NCBI GenBank assembly: GCA_031771865.1
Contig: JASISA010000009.1
Coordinates: forward strand, 1,736,001-1,800,000
From: Nothophaeocryptopus gaeumannii
Lineage: Eukaryota > Ascomycota > Dothideomycetes > Mycosphaerellales > Mycosphaerellaceae
Direction of reading: 5' to 3'
Length of the DNA stretch: 64,000 nucleotides
The notes beneath the pieces were generated by a model. It ran no database searches, was not told the DNA's origin, and saw nothing but the letters and a program-made list of their open reading frames with translations. This document shows, in pieces, positions 31,459 through 42,336 of the stretch. The stretch's first letter is position 1. Every line of letters starts with the position of its first letter. The translations under genes and the position numbers were made by a program.

Positions 31459-31821
31459 TCATTCCTTCTTCTCCACAACATTTATGTTCGCCTCTCCGGT
31501 CTTAATCACATAAGACACAATAAACTTCAACCATGTCTCCTTACTCGGATTTTCTGCTCTAACATGAACCTCCTCAGCCCTGTCGAAGAACGTATCGCCA
31601 GCTTTGAAGTAATTCACTGATTCATTTTCGCCAGCCCATTGATCGATCAGCTCGCCGGAGATGACGTAGCCAAGGCCGGCGACAGGATGGTTGTGGATTG
31701 GGGCGGATCGGCCGGGTGGGTATTCGATTAGGACAAGGCGGTTTTCGTAGCCTGGGAGGTTTGGGATGGGGTGGGCGTGGAGGATTGTTCGTTTGACTTG
31801 AGGAGATTGAGAGGAGGACAT
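31459..31821 (-). CDS. Single-domain cupin protein
   Basis: This is an intronless 120-residue protein starting MSSSQSPQVKRTIL. Cupin motif 1 is visible as PIHNHPVAGLGYVISGEL with two His for a metal. Motif 2 follows at YFKAGDTFFDRAEEVHVRAENPS, with His in VHVR. One cupin fold fills the whole protein, as in small fungal and bacterial RmlC-like cupins of unknown substrate. No signal peptide is seen, so it is probably cytosolic. It is transcribed away from the sulfotransferase-like gene at 32468. Confidence 0.8.
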   Translation of the reverse strand: MSSSQSPQVKRTILHAHPIPNLPGYENRLVLIEYPPGRSAPIHNHPVAGLGYVISGELIDQWAGENESVNYFKAGDTFFDRAEEVHVRAENPSKETWLKFIVSYVIKTGEANINVVEKKE

Positions 31822-32467
31822 TTTGTGGTGGTGAATGGGGCTTTCAACGACGATCTAGTGACTGGGCTTGGTGCTTCGAGGTCCTACTGGAACCGTCAGA
31901 GATGGAGCTGGAGGATGGGATGTTTTGGAAGACCGTGGTCTCAATGCAGAAAGACTCTCATGCTTAAGTATTCGGCCATCTGTTCTGTGGCTGCTGTAAA
32001 AATTGTAAGCATTGCATCTCGCAGGGACATACTACGCCCTGGTAGTTCTCGAACTGGAAGACGACCTTGCCCTTCTTGTCACACACTGCCAAAGCTCTTT
32101 GTTGATTGTCAATGTTGCCAAGAACCCCAAGTCCCACTTTAGTGAAGGATTTCGTTGCAAGCCTCAGGCGGCAATTATTCGAATCCTTCTGTGATGAAGC
32201 TCTCGCTTGATGACCCCAGCTTACGAAATCGGCATCGAGCTGAGTATTCACTTACTTCTGCCTGAAATCTTGGCTTTCCGACCACGGCAATTCGATGAAG
32301 ACGTCCGCGCAATGCTATGGCTTGGCATATCGAGACGGTCCAGCACGTCTTCCAGGCAACAGCGGTTGTGAAGTACAATAGTCCGGAATTACACCTTAGG
32401 CCACCAGGAAGGATATCACTCGGCAGAAATTTGAATTAAACGGCATTCAAGATCAGTAGTCTCCATC
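31822..32467. other. Divergent intergenic region
   Basis: About 650 bases between the cupin and sulfotransferase-like genes, transcribed apart. No supported gene, RNA or repeat. Confidence 0.45.
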
Positions 32468-33491
32468 ATGCTTTCGCAGCTACTCATCTTCGATCAGCCA
32501 CGTAGCGCCAGTAAGCAATCTTCGAGCGATCGAACAGCAGCTCCGATGCGTTTTACTTACTGCATCAGGCCACTTACTGCAACGAATCCTCAGCAAACAA
32601 CCCAAGCTGCAACACACTGGTCCTCAAGGCTATCTAGGAGACAGTCGTGGTAAACAAGTCCAATGGCTTATGAAACAATCTTGGGGCGAAGGCCCGTCGG
32701 CCGAAGAAGAATCTGACTTCAAGAATGCCATCTATGCGGGAGTGGCTGCCTGGAAGAAAGACATCGAAGACTGCGAGAAGGTCAGTATCATCCTTATTCA
32801 GAATGTGACTTTTACTGACATACCAAAGGGCCTGGCTCTTGTCTCGATGGACCACCCGATCTCAGCAATGGCTCCGGATCAGATTTTGAGATCCATTCAA
32901 ACGACACCAAACCACAGCAATCTCATCACAAAGAATGCTAATCCGACTCTTCTCCCAGACGACCTACCCCTCCATCCAGGCACAGTTCCAGTCCTCACAA
33001 TCCGTAACCCTCGCCTCTCCGTGCCATCAGCATACCGTGTCTTGAAACTTATGGGCCTCCCACACGGCAGCGGCAGACCCAATTTCCTCATCAGCACAGC
33101 AACCTTCTGGAATCGTCTCCTCTTCGACTACTACACAGCCAACGGCATCTCTCCGATCGTCATCGATGCAGACGATACCATCACCAATCCAGACTTCTCG
33201 CGAGCTTTGTGTTCAAAGTTGGGTCTGGATCCGGACCTTGCGTTCTTCGAGTGGAACCCGCCGAACGAGAAAGAGAGAAAGGATTATCATCCGATGCACT
33301 ATGCGAGCCAGAAAACGTTGATTGAATCTGCGGGGATTGACCAGAGCAAAGCGGCGAAGAATGTCGATCTTGATGCTTTGGAAGCGAAGTGGGGGGAGGA
33401 GTTTGGTCCGGATGTTGGGCTTGTACGGGAAGCGGTCGCTGCCGCGATGCCAGATTACGAGTGGTTGTATAAGAGGCGGTGGCGAGGCTAG
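32468..33491 (+). CDS. Sulfotransferase-like P-loop protein
   Basis: This is a three-exon gene: 32468-32510, 32569-32780 and 32829-33491, 305 residues. Intron 1 (GTAAGC...CATCAG) completes the N-terminal motif FDQPRSASHLLQRIL, a PRSxS nucleotide-contact motif. Intron 2 is only 48 nt (GTCAGT...CAAAG, branch TACTGAC) and joins CEKGLALVSMDHP. Because its length is a multiple of three and it has no stop, retaining it would insert 16 residues. The body follows fungal sulfotransferase-like proteins: VPVLTIRNPRLSVPS, STATFWNRLLFDYY, then PIVIDADDTITNPDF. The exact donor and acceptor are unknown; many relatives sit in accessory metabolism. No targeting signal is seen. Confidence 0.75.
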
Positions 33492-33595
33492 AATTAGGTG
33501 GTGAGCAGAGAGCGGATAATAGGGCTGTTGGCGGCTGAATTGTCGAATGGAACATGAGAGATATTGTTTCGTTCCGCTGATTACTGGTCCTCCAT

Positions 33596-35611
33596 CTACT
33601 CATCCTCATCTTCTCTTCCTGGCAAAGGTGGCCCATTGTAGTGGGGAAGGTTCTGCAATGGAACGTTTCCAAACTGCGGTGCTATAGTCTCATAAATGGG
33701 CCCTGACGGCATCGGAATGAAGGCGTTCGGACCCGTTACTTCAACTCTAGAAGGATGAATAACGCCTTGATCGACAATTCGCTGCAAGCGCTCGCCTTCA
33801 GGTAGGCTTGTTGGATCAAATCCCGCACTCGGCGGCGGACGAGGCCTCAAGTATCCAGCATTCTCGAAGATCGGAGCTTGTGGCGGAGGAGCTGGCTCAT
33901 ATGCTGCGGGAATTGGCTGCAGGGCGGGTCGGACTTTGGAGGTGAAAAGCTGGGTTTCATCCAGCCTTCATTCTTCCATGCCTTAAGACCTCGCTGCCAG
34001 CTTTCGTAGTTTGACACCTCTTCCTGCTCCTCGGCGATGTGATCTTGGCTCTGGTCTCCTGGATGCGCCGCTGCCCACTCGGCGTCGGATTTCTCTCCCG
34101 CTTTCCTGAGATCATCGGCTTCGTCAAGTAATTGGAATAGCCTAGGAACGTTGAATGTGATTTCCGGAGGTCTAGAAATGATGCCCTGCATCTGTGCGTC
34201 GTACACCTTGCGGAAACTTCCGAGCCAGTCTTTGAAGGAACGACGAACTCCGCCTGGTGTGATCTCGACTTCCATTGCATCACCAATGAACTCTGGCAGG
34301 GGGTTTTCCGGTCCTTCGATTGACTTCCACAGCCTTTGCATCAGTTCGGCTTCCTTGATTCGAGCGATTTGTTCCATCGTCTTCCCCTCGTACAGATTAC
34401 TCTCACTGGGTTTATGCCAGCCTAATTCGTTGGGATCAATGAAGCGAGCGTTCAAGAACCTGGTCTTGGTGACCTCCGTCAGCTGTTTGGACCTGGGGTG
34501 TGGCAAAACTATGTCGCCTGTGACGTTCCTCTTGTACTTCAACCCCGAAGGGAGGTACTTGTCTTCGTCTGGCGCTTTCAATAATGGTACTCGGTGATTG
34601 CCGTTTTGGGGTTCGATTCGAAAAGTGTAGCCTAGCGAGTGTCAGTCAATTTCCACCTGAAGCCAGAAAACAAGAACATACCAAGCCTCCGATCGGGATG
34701 CCAACTCGATTGTCCTCCAAGAGTCCTTGATAAGGATATTCCCAGAATACAAGTATGCGTTGTAACTTGCTAGGCTTCTTCATATGCTCGTGTAACAGTC
34801 TTCCCTTTCCAGTTCCGTTGCTGGCTTCGAAATTGTCGTAGAGCATATTGAGATGCCCATCAAATAAACGCCGCTCGAGGTCGTAACCCAGCTCAGAGAA
34901 GATTGCGTTCTCGCCCATGAAAGGCTCGTAGTCGACTTTGCCATTCGTTACATTGGGAGCGCAATGCGCGAGTTCGTGCACCAGAGCCACGCGCAATTCC
35001 CATCGAAGGTACACTAGGCGGACCTTGTCAGCAGAGTCCTTTGCTGCATCTGCGAGAGCGTCGTACTTGAATATCGAGATCTGGACCTTACTCAAATAAC
35101 CTCTTGGCAGATCTTCAAGTACGACATTTTCGTCTCCTTCTCGATCCGTGGCAAAAGCGTCGATGTCTTCGCTGATCACAAACTTGACATGCTTGGCCAA
35201 CTCATTTAATGCGTGCACGGTTCTTTGGATCTCTTACGGAGGCAAAGTTCGCTCCGGATCGATTTTGTCAAGCGGCCAATACGTGCCACAGTCGTTAGGG
35301 TTGTCTGTACTTTCCCAGTAACCTTCCTTGACGAAGTAAATGGTGTGGAAGAACGTGAGCAGCAGTGGCGATCGTAGAATGTGGCTCGCCAGACGAAGTG
35401 ACTGCGAGATGACGCTATACCCGTTGGCCGGCAGGTTCGTGAACTGTTTTGGGGCGAAGATTGGATGGATCTTATTTGTCAAGTCGTACAGTACGAATGT
35501 CGGTTTCGTTGGCTGCATTGCCATGAACTTGCTTTCTGTTTGGAAAACCTTCCAGTCCGCATCTTGGCCCTGAAAAGCAGCGGAAGCGTTGTTACCTGTT
35601 GCTGACGCCAT
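33596..35611 (-). pseudogene. Broken gene for a putative zincin-like protein (HELAH motif)
   Basis: Starting at the ATG at 35611 (MASATGNNAS) there is a long coding-like region with three lesions. First, an in-frame TAA at 35234-35236, after which the same frame continues sensibly (RTVHALNELAKHVKFVI). Second, a normal-looking intron (GTATGT at 34681 to CTAG at 34632) joins frames that do not match in phase by one base. Third, the frame shifts again near 33950, where KPALQPIP-type sequence continues in another frame (APIFENAGYLRPRPPPS). The central segment VALVHELAHC has an HExxH zinc-binding pattern followed by EYEPFMGENAIFSELGYDLE-like sequence, suggesting a metallopeptidase-like fold, but I cannot name the family. 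Splicing from GTAAGA at 35235 could bypass the TAA, so the first lesion alone would not kill the gene; all three together make a pseudogene likely. Confidence 0.65.
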
Positions 35612-36995
35612 TTTGATCGGCCAGTCCAAGGCTACTGAGCTCTCGAGCACGGTATCGTGGGAGGGCCTTGGTGATAAGCAGTGAACGGGAGGAAGTCAGA
35701 ACCCGCATGAGGTTATCGAGGTATATCATGCTGGTACAACGTCCTATCCAATTCCGGCGCCCTGTCATTTCTTTGTTCCAAGCAGTATTAATGCTCAATT
35801 TCAACAGCATTTCATAAAATGGAAAGGCTCCGTGTTTCCGCGGCTGCGTGGACGGTTTGAAGAGTTTCTTCGGGGAGCGCATTTAGTCTTCCATGGCGCG
35901 CGCAGTGGAATGGCCCGACAGAGTATGGTACGGCCATCGTCCCTGACATTAGCATTTGAAACCATGAGTATAGCTCGTAAGAGTCATGTCCGGATTTGGA
36001 AATTGTCGAGGCGCAGTCGACGAACAAAGAATGGCTGCTGAAACTGAGCATTCTTCCTCCACTCGAGGTCAAACAAATGATTGAGAGGGTAATAAAAGTC
36101 ATACAGACATCCAGTGAGGTCGCAATATCCTCTTTCTGGTGGTGATCATGCCCGCCTGGCTGCTTCGATCTCTACCGTGAGCAAGCAGCTGCCTGGCATT
36201 ACATCCGCTGCTGCTGGCTCAAACTTGATGCGAGTCTCTTGATGGTCGAGCAAGGAATTGCAAGAGACCGAGGCTTTTACGACGAATTAAATATGAGATA
36301 GCGACCTTCTCCTGTGTTCAGGAAAACAGTCCGCTGCGTCGAGCTGCCAAAGAAGATTTCGCGAGCCGTTGTGTCCTGCAGAGAAGAGTAGCACCAGCTG
36401 GAGGCAACAAGGCGCTTCCCAGAATCAAGCAAGATATTCTGCCGTCTCCGCCCGCACTGGTCGTATTACGTGGATATGTTGAGGTCCATCGCAAGAGGGA
36501 CAAAACTGTAGTTAATTATTACTGTAGCTAGAATGAATAATGGGTATCATGTCATGTTGTTTTGTACAAAGCGGAGTCTTTATCTGCTCGTGCTGTCGTC
36601 GCTAAGCCTAACCCGGTCTCATCTCGCAGTTCGAAGGCGAGCCGAAGTGGCATATATTTTCTTGTGCCTACGGGCGGGAGTCAGCATGTATTCAATTTGC
36701 GGTTCCTTCGATGTTCCTCATTGAGTAGGAAGAGTCATCAGAGAAAGGCCAGTATCGGTCAGTGCCGCAGTCTCCAGTAAAGGATCAAGCAAGCGTCTGT
36801 TGGCCGTTCTTAAGAGCAAAGGCAATCATCATGTAATGTGTGGTGTGGGATGTGTGAGAGGAGCTTGCTTACCTTCCGAGAACAGCGACGCGGACTCTTC
36901 CTCTCATCCAAAGCTTGTAGTAGCGGCATCATTGTAAAGCCACGTTGTCGAGTGGGATTGATGCTGGCTAGCGTCATTCTTGTTCATGAATGCTG
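35612..36995. other. Long intergenic region
   Basis: About 1.4 kb between the broken HELAH gene and the 3' end of the PPR gene. Open frames are short and without family resemblance. No RNA gene or clear repeat is seen. Confidence 0.45.
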
Positions 36996-39188
36996 TCACT
37001 TCATGTCCAGTTCACCCGGCGAGATCGCAAAGGTCTCGTCGGCCGCAGCGACTCTTTGCCTTCTCCTGTTCCTTCCGTCTGTTTTCACGTTTCTTCTGCT
37101 GAATGGCGCTGAAGATGCATCGCCCTTCCTCTGGAAATTCCCCAATGCACCGGCGCTCCTCTGCTTCACCTTCCCAACCTCGAACTCCCTCCTCCTCTTC
37201 AAGCCGACCTCCTTCATCTTCTCCTTCTTCTCCCTCAAGGCTTTGATAGAATCCCTATAATCGCTCTCGACCTTCTTTCTCTCGTCGACCTCTTCCTGTT
37301 TGGAATCCAACCCAAACTTCATCTTACTATGCAGCGAGTCCAGCTCCGCTCTCCGCTCCAGCCAATGGTCCTTACTCGCGTCAGGTACAAGGTTGCGCCG
37401 GATGAGGGTATCGACTGTGCCGATCATTGATTGCAATATTCGATTTATGGCGACACGGTCATCGAGGGCGCGGTTGGGAGCGTCGTCAACTCGGCCAACG
37501 TAAGCGGCGTGCTTGGCTCGGCGCATAGAGAACTTGCATTGGTTGCGGAGTACCTTGACAATGGGCTCCATCGTGTTGAGGGCTGTGATGATATGTGGGC
37601 CGTTGTCGGTATTCAAAGCGACAGATAAGTAGGTCTCGAGAACTTGAAGGTTCGGTTGCGACAGGTGCGTGCGCATATCTTCAACAATCCGGGTGGCGAC
37701 ATCGACGACGTTCCGGTTCTTGGTGTCGCGCGCGCATACAGACATGGCGATTTCGTAGGTAACAGGAATGGCTTTGATCCCTAGCTCGCCATGCATCCTC
37801 TGCACCATATGAGCGGCCTTGGCAGAGCTGCGATTGATGCGTAGCAGGCGCAACATCTGGTGGAAGTTGGGATTGTCCGGGGCGACATTGTAGGGCTGGG
37901 AGGTCAGAGCGTCCCAATATGCATTAGCGGTCTTCGGTGTTCGCATCTGGTTACAGGCGCGAATGAGAACCGAGAGCATACCATTCCCAGGTTTAACCCA
38001 GGCGAGCGATGTGGCACGCTTCGGTTTGTCGGGGTCTCGCTGCAGCGGTGTGACCATCTTGAAGGCCGCAGTCGAAGGAGTCGGGACAAAGCCATCGGCT
38101 TCTTCGACTAATGGTACCTCTGATTGCTTTGTACTTTCGAGAGTCATCCCAGGCACATGCTCGGTCTTTCGAAAAGGGGAACCCAGCGGCTCGACTAGCC
38201 GTTTCAGCTTGGTGGTCTGCTGAATCAGGTTGAGAACATCATCCCAGTCCTCCATTCGCCGACTGATCATCAGTAGGTCAGCCATGGCGACAACGATATT
38301 CTCGTCGATAATCAGACTGCCGCTGCGCCATTTGTGAATGATCTCCTGCCAGATGCGACGACCCTCGTTGACAGCCTCCTGTCTGCGTTCCTCGATCCGC
38401 GCCGGATCTTCTTCGTCGCCCATAGCTGAATGTCGGATAGCTTGCAAGATGGTGGTATATGTGATGGCATCTGCCGCGTTAGCTCCATCCTCCGGCAGCT
38501 TGCTGACCACTCCCCAAAGCGAGTCCATGTCTTGTGCCAATGAACAGACCCTTAGGATGGCGTTGGTGTGCTTGATGCTCGGCTTGACTTTACTCAGTGG
38601 GCTCAGCATGCTGTTGTACACCGAGATAGCCTTTGGTATCATCTCCTTGTTCCCCACAAAGCCCTGGAAGATGCGCATGTAGGTGTAGCTGTCGGGAACC
38701 TGCCCGCGTTTCTTCATCTCATTGTAGATTTCCAGGGCCTTGTTCACCTTCCCGTTCTGCAAATGCCAGCTGATGACATGGTTCCAGGCGACCACGCAGT
38801 CCATCTTGTTCCTGCTCGCAAGGCGACATAGGTCCAGTGCCTTGTCGGGCTGCAGGTTGCGCAGAGTGTAGTTGACATGATCGGCGAACTTCACCCTGTC
38901 CTGCAAGTAGTCCAGCTCTTTGCGCAGGTGTTTCTCGTTCTTGATGACAACCTGGCCGCCTCTTTTGGTGGAGCCAAGTGTTGTTGGCTTCTCGATGGCT
39001 TCCAGCCCGGACAGAGCATCCGTCTCAATCTCTTGACTCGGCGCTGTAACCACCGCGGTGGCCAGTCGTCTTCGCTGAGGTCGACGCGTAATGAATTGTG
39101 ACGTGAGAAGGAGCGGTCGGGGCGCATCGACGGCATCTCCGCCAATTGCGCGTATGCAGCGCCATACGCATGCTCGACATTCCAACAT
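36996..39188 (-). CDS. Mitochondrial pentatricopeptide-repeat protein (Ccm1-like)
   Basis: This is an intronless 730-residue protein. The start MLECRACVWRCIRAIGG and the Arg-rich stretch ITRRPQRRRLATAVV form a mitochondrial presequence. PPR units are clear: VVAWNHVISWHLQNGKVNKALEIYNEMKKRGQVPDSYTYMRIF reads as two consecutive helical hairpins. Others cover ALRVCSLAQD-like, GNGMLSVLIRACNQM and FHQMLRLLRINRSS segments. The C-terminal 100 residues are Lys/Arg-rich, as in mitochondrial RNA-processing PPR proteins. By analogy with yeast Ccm1 (15S rRNA processing) it probably binds and stabilises mitochondrial RNA; the RNA target is not known. It is divergent from the kinesin gene, with 209 bases between starts. 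Confidence 0.85.
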   Translation of the reverse strand: MLECRACVWRCIRAIGGDAVDAPRPLLLTSQFITRRPQRRRLATAVVTAPSQEIETDALSGLEAIEKPTTLGSTKRGGQVVIKNEKHLRKELDYLQDRVKFADHVNYTLRNLQPDKALDLCRLASRNKMDCVVAWNHVISWHLQNGKVNKALEIYNEMKKRGQVPDSYTYMRIFQGFVGNKEMIPKAISVYNSMLSPLSKVKPSIKHTNAILRVCSLAQDMDSLWGVVSKLPEDGANAADAITYTTILQAIRHSAMGDEEDPARIEERRQEAVNEGRRIWQEIIHKWRSGSLIIDENIVVAMADLLMISRRMEDWDDVLNLIQQTTKLKRLVEPLGSPFRKTEHVPGMTLESTKQSEVPLVEEADGFVPTPSTAAFKMVTPLQRDPDKPKRATSLAWVKPGNGMLSVLIRACNQMRTPKTANAYWDALTSQPYNVAPDNPNFHQMLRLLRINRSSAKAAHMVQRMHGELGIKAIPVTYEIAMSVCARDTKNRNVVDVATRIVEDMRTHLSQPNLQVLETYLSVALNTDNGPHIITALNTMEPIVKVLRNQCKFSMRRAKHAAYVGRVDDAPNRALDDRVAINRILQSMIGTVDTLIRRNLVPDASKDHWLERRAELDSLHSKMKFGLDSKQEEVDERKKVESDYRDSIKALREKKEKMKEVGLKRRREFEVGKVKQRSAGALGNFQRKGDASSAPFSRRNVKTDGRNRRRQRVAAADETFAISPGELDMK

Positions 39189-39397
39189 GGTCGTGGGGAG
39201 AACAGAGTATTCACTTGGAGTGCCAAGCTTTCAGAGTCTCGAAGTTCGAGAAGGAGCTCCCTTGCCTATCGATTGCTGTTGCTGTGGCGACGCTAAGTAA
39301 ACATTGGTCTCCGAGGCTTCGACGGCGAAACACTCCCTCACACGTCTCAAGAACGACAAGCTTCCTTGCGACTCGCATACACTTCGAGGCTGCAGCT

Positions 39398-41798
39398 ATG
39401 GACCTCAAGCCGTCGGCGTCGGCGTTCAACGTCTTTCTACGATTACGACCAGCGAGCAACGAGAACGAGCGATTCCTTAGCGTCGAGCGATACGAGGACA
39501 GCGCGCCCACTCACATTACCATCAAACCGCCCACGAACGATAAGCGAAAGCGCGCCGTCGAGCGATTCGCCTTCACACGAGTCTTCGAAGAGGACGCCGG
39601 GCAACGTGACCTCTTCGACACAACGGGCGTACTGCCGCTCATCGAAGGCGTGCTGGGCGCGCAAGGTAAAGAGGGTAGAGATGGCTTACTCGCGACTCTA
39701 GGCGTGACAGGCTCTGGAAAGGTACGCTATGCAGAGAAAGAGAAATGTTCGTTCAGCGCACTGATATTGTAACCCAGAGCCACACGATTCTCGGATCAAA
39801 GGCCCAGCGAGGCCTCACCCAGCTCTCGCTCGACGTTCTCTTTCAACATGCCGAGCCATACCTCGCCGATGTCGAATCAAACGACTATACCTTCACATCT
39901 CTATGCCAAGCAGATGCCGCAGAGTCTCAGCTATACCGCGCGTCAGACTTTCTGGACAGCATATACGATAACGGCAATGTCAGCCGTCTCTCACGCGCGA
40001 CTACGCCCGCATTGGTACGAGAATCTCCACCACAACAAGACAACTCACTTCTTCAACAACGCAAAGTGCCAGGCGCATTCCCACAAGACAAGACTCAAGC
40101 TGCTTCAACAAGCTCCGTCTACGATCGCCTCTACCCTGATATCTCCAACTATCAGCCAACATCCCCACCACACAAGATCCTCTCTCCTTCATTATCAAAG
40201 TCACACCTAACAAGATTCACCCGAAGCATTGCAGCCAAGCTTACACACAGCTTCCAGGAGTCCTCGTTTCTTTCTGCCCCGAGTTCCAAGCGATATACCC
40301 CGCGTGTTTCTACTTTGCCCACACATCCTCCCACCGACGACATCAACCTCGAGATCGATTCTAGCGCCGAATATGCCATTGTTGTCAGTATGTACGAGGT
40401 CTATAATGACCGCATCTTCGATCTCCTCACTGGTACTGCTATGGGCAAGTCGCCCCAGAAGAGAAGGGCGCTGCTGTTCAAGAGCACGGAGGCCAGTCCA
40501 GAACGCAAGGTGGTGGCCGGACTGAGAAAGGTTGTTTGTTCCAGCCTCGATGAGGCGCTGCTGGTGTTGGAGACTGGCCTTCAGGAGAGGAGAGTGGCCG
40601 GTACCGGCAGCAACGCTGTGTCGTCGCGAAGCCACGGCTTCTTTTGCCTCGATGTGAAGAAGCGATCTCGTGGTCGTGGTGTGCCTGGTCCATGGACGAG
40701 CAGCACCATGACTATCGTCGACCTAGCAGGTCAGTCTATCAAGGACTTCGCTGCTGTGAGTCAGCTAACAATATTGCAGGCTCCGAACGTGCCCGTCAAG
40801 CAAAGACAGCAGGCGCAACCCTCGCAGAGGCCGGCAAGATCAATGAGTCCCTCATGTATCTCGGCCAATGCATGCAAATGCAATCCGACAACGCCCACTC
40901 TAACACGCCCTCCCTCGTACCCTTTCGACAATGCAAGCTCACGGAGCTCCTCTTCAGCAACAGCTTCAGCGCTACGAGCCACGGCCACAAAGCACCTCAA
41001 AAAGCCATCATGATCGTGACCGCAGACCCGCTAGGAGACTTCAATGCCACGAGCCAAATCCTCAGATACTCCGCCCTGGCACGCGAAGTCACAGTCCCCA
41101 GAATCCCAAGCGTGACATCTACCATCGGCATGCCCGTCGCGCCAGGCTCTCGAAGTGGCCGTGCAACGCCCTTAGGCGTCGTCGAAGAACTCGAAGCCGC
41201 GTTGGCCGAAATCGCTCGTCTCCGTGAAGACCTCGAATGCACTCAGCTGCAACTAGACGATGAGATGCAACGTCGAATCCAGGCGGAGACTTCCTGGGCG
41301 AACTCCGAAGAGCGCATCGACGAGATTGAAGCCGAGATTCGGCAAGAAGTCGTTTCAGAAATGGAAGCCAATTTCGAGAAAGAGCGGAGAAGATGGCGAG
41401 CTGCTCAGGACGAAGAACGAGATTTGGCAGAGGAACATATCGATCGGAAGTTGGACATCATGGCTCGCGGCATCTCGTTGTACGAAGATGAAGATTCCAA
41501 CCAGGAGAATATCGCTCCTCCCACTGATTCGACTCTGGATGTGGATGCTCTCACACAGCGCGTGACGTCTTTGGCGTTAAGAGGCGAAGGGAGGAAAGTC
41601 CCCGGCAAGGAGAGTTCTGCGAGGGTGAGTGAGTTGGCAGATGAGAATGAGCGGTTGAGGGCGCATTTGGCGAATATGGAGAGGGAGAGGGGATTAAGGA
41701 GCCCGAGTAAGAAGATGAGGGTGCTGAAGACTAGGAGGTGGGATGGAAGTGGGATGGGGATCGATGGGGAAGGGTCTGAGGGAGCAGGTTTGAGATGA
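39398..41798 (+). CDS. Kinesin-6-like motor protein
   Basis: This is a three-exon gene: 39398-39721, 39778-40729 and 40780-41798, 764 residues; both introns (56 and 50 nt) fit phase and restore GSGKSHT and VDLAGSERA. The motor starts NVFLRLRP. The P-loop is GVTGSGKSHT (about 102-111), switch I is NAVSSRSH (387-394), and switch II is DLAGSE. An insertion of roughly 150 residues (about 150-300), rich in Ser/Pro, separates the P-loop region from VVSMYEVYNDRIFDLL. This, with GVTxSGK rather than GQTxSGK, points to kinesin-6 (KIF20/KIF23/Klp9 group), which acts on the anaphase spindle midzone. A coiled coil follows the motor (ELEAALAEIARLREDLE, IEAEIRQEVVSEMEANFEKERRR). The C-terminus is Ser/Arg-rich with SPSKK, a possible CDK site. 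The kinesin class is firm; the subfamily is likely. Confidence 0.85.
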
Positions 41799-42156
41799 TT
41801 GCCTAGACGGCGTTTTTGTATCATGGTGTTCTCTTGGCGTTGGAAAGGGAGCATCACTTGTATAGATGCTACAAAAATGGGTGTACAGAACCTCCAGAGC
41901 CGTTCGAGTAATCAAATGATGTTGTTGAGTTCACTGCTGTGCCGCTGTACCGGAGTTCAATCCACCACTATGTCACTGCCAAGCATGTTTGCCGGCTCCG
42001 AGAAGCTTTAACGACATCACATTGATCAATGCTCCGATATGGCTCATCACATCTGAACTCGTTTCCGATGGTAGTAATAAAAATCAACCTTTTTCGTAAG
42101 TATCTTTATCACAACTCGATACTCCCTCCCTCCTTTCCTTCCCCTTTCTTCTCACA
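41799..42156. other. Intergenic region
   Basis: About 360 bases downstream of the kinesin gene. CT-rich before 42157, as in fungal promoters. No gene is seen. Confidence 0.4.
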
Positions 42157-42336
42157 ATGACTCCTTTCGTCCTCCTAGCATCGTTCGTATGCCTTGCCTC
42201 CAGCTGTCGCAATCCATTTCTCCAATTGACAGCTCACGGCTACTGGTCAATCAGCAAGTTCCCGCTCCTCAATGTCAATTCCACGACGGCCGTGGGAATG
42301 AACTCTCTTGAGGAGGCATGCGAAGTTCAGGCCTAG
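42157..42336 (+). CDS. Putative small secreted peptide, possibly the 5' remnant of a larger gene
   Basis: This is a 59-residue frame with a hydrophobic start MTPFVLLASFVCLASSC that resembles a signal peptide, after a CT-rich leader and an ACAATG start. The mature part is HGYWSISKFPLLNV...EEACEVQA. The same frame past the TAG TGA stops continues as protein-like NIEHDFPYHRNRED until another TAG. About 200 bases further, other frames give NCDLVLFDSRVVWE and GCYSFDEFGSLNVEC. This could be a decayed small cysteine-containing secreted protein. I do not recognise a family, and chance is not excluded. Confidence 0.3.
   Translation: MTPFVLLASFVCLASSCRNPFLQLTAHGYWSISKFPLLNVNSTTAVGMNSLEEACEVQA

Noticed and set aside
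34600..34625. GGGTTCGATTCG resembling a tRNA T-loop
   Set aside because: It lies within the coding-like part of the broken HELAH gene and no acceptor stem is seen.
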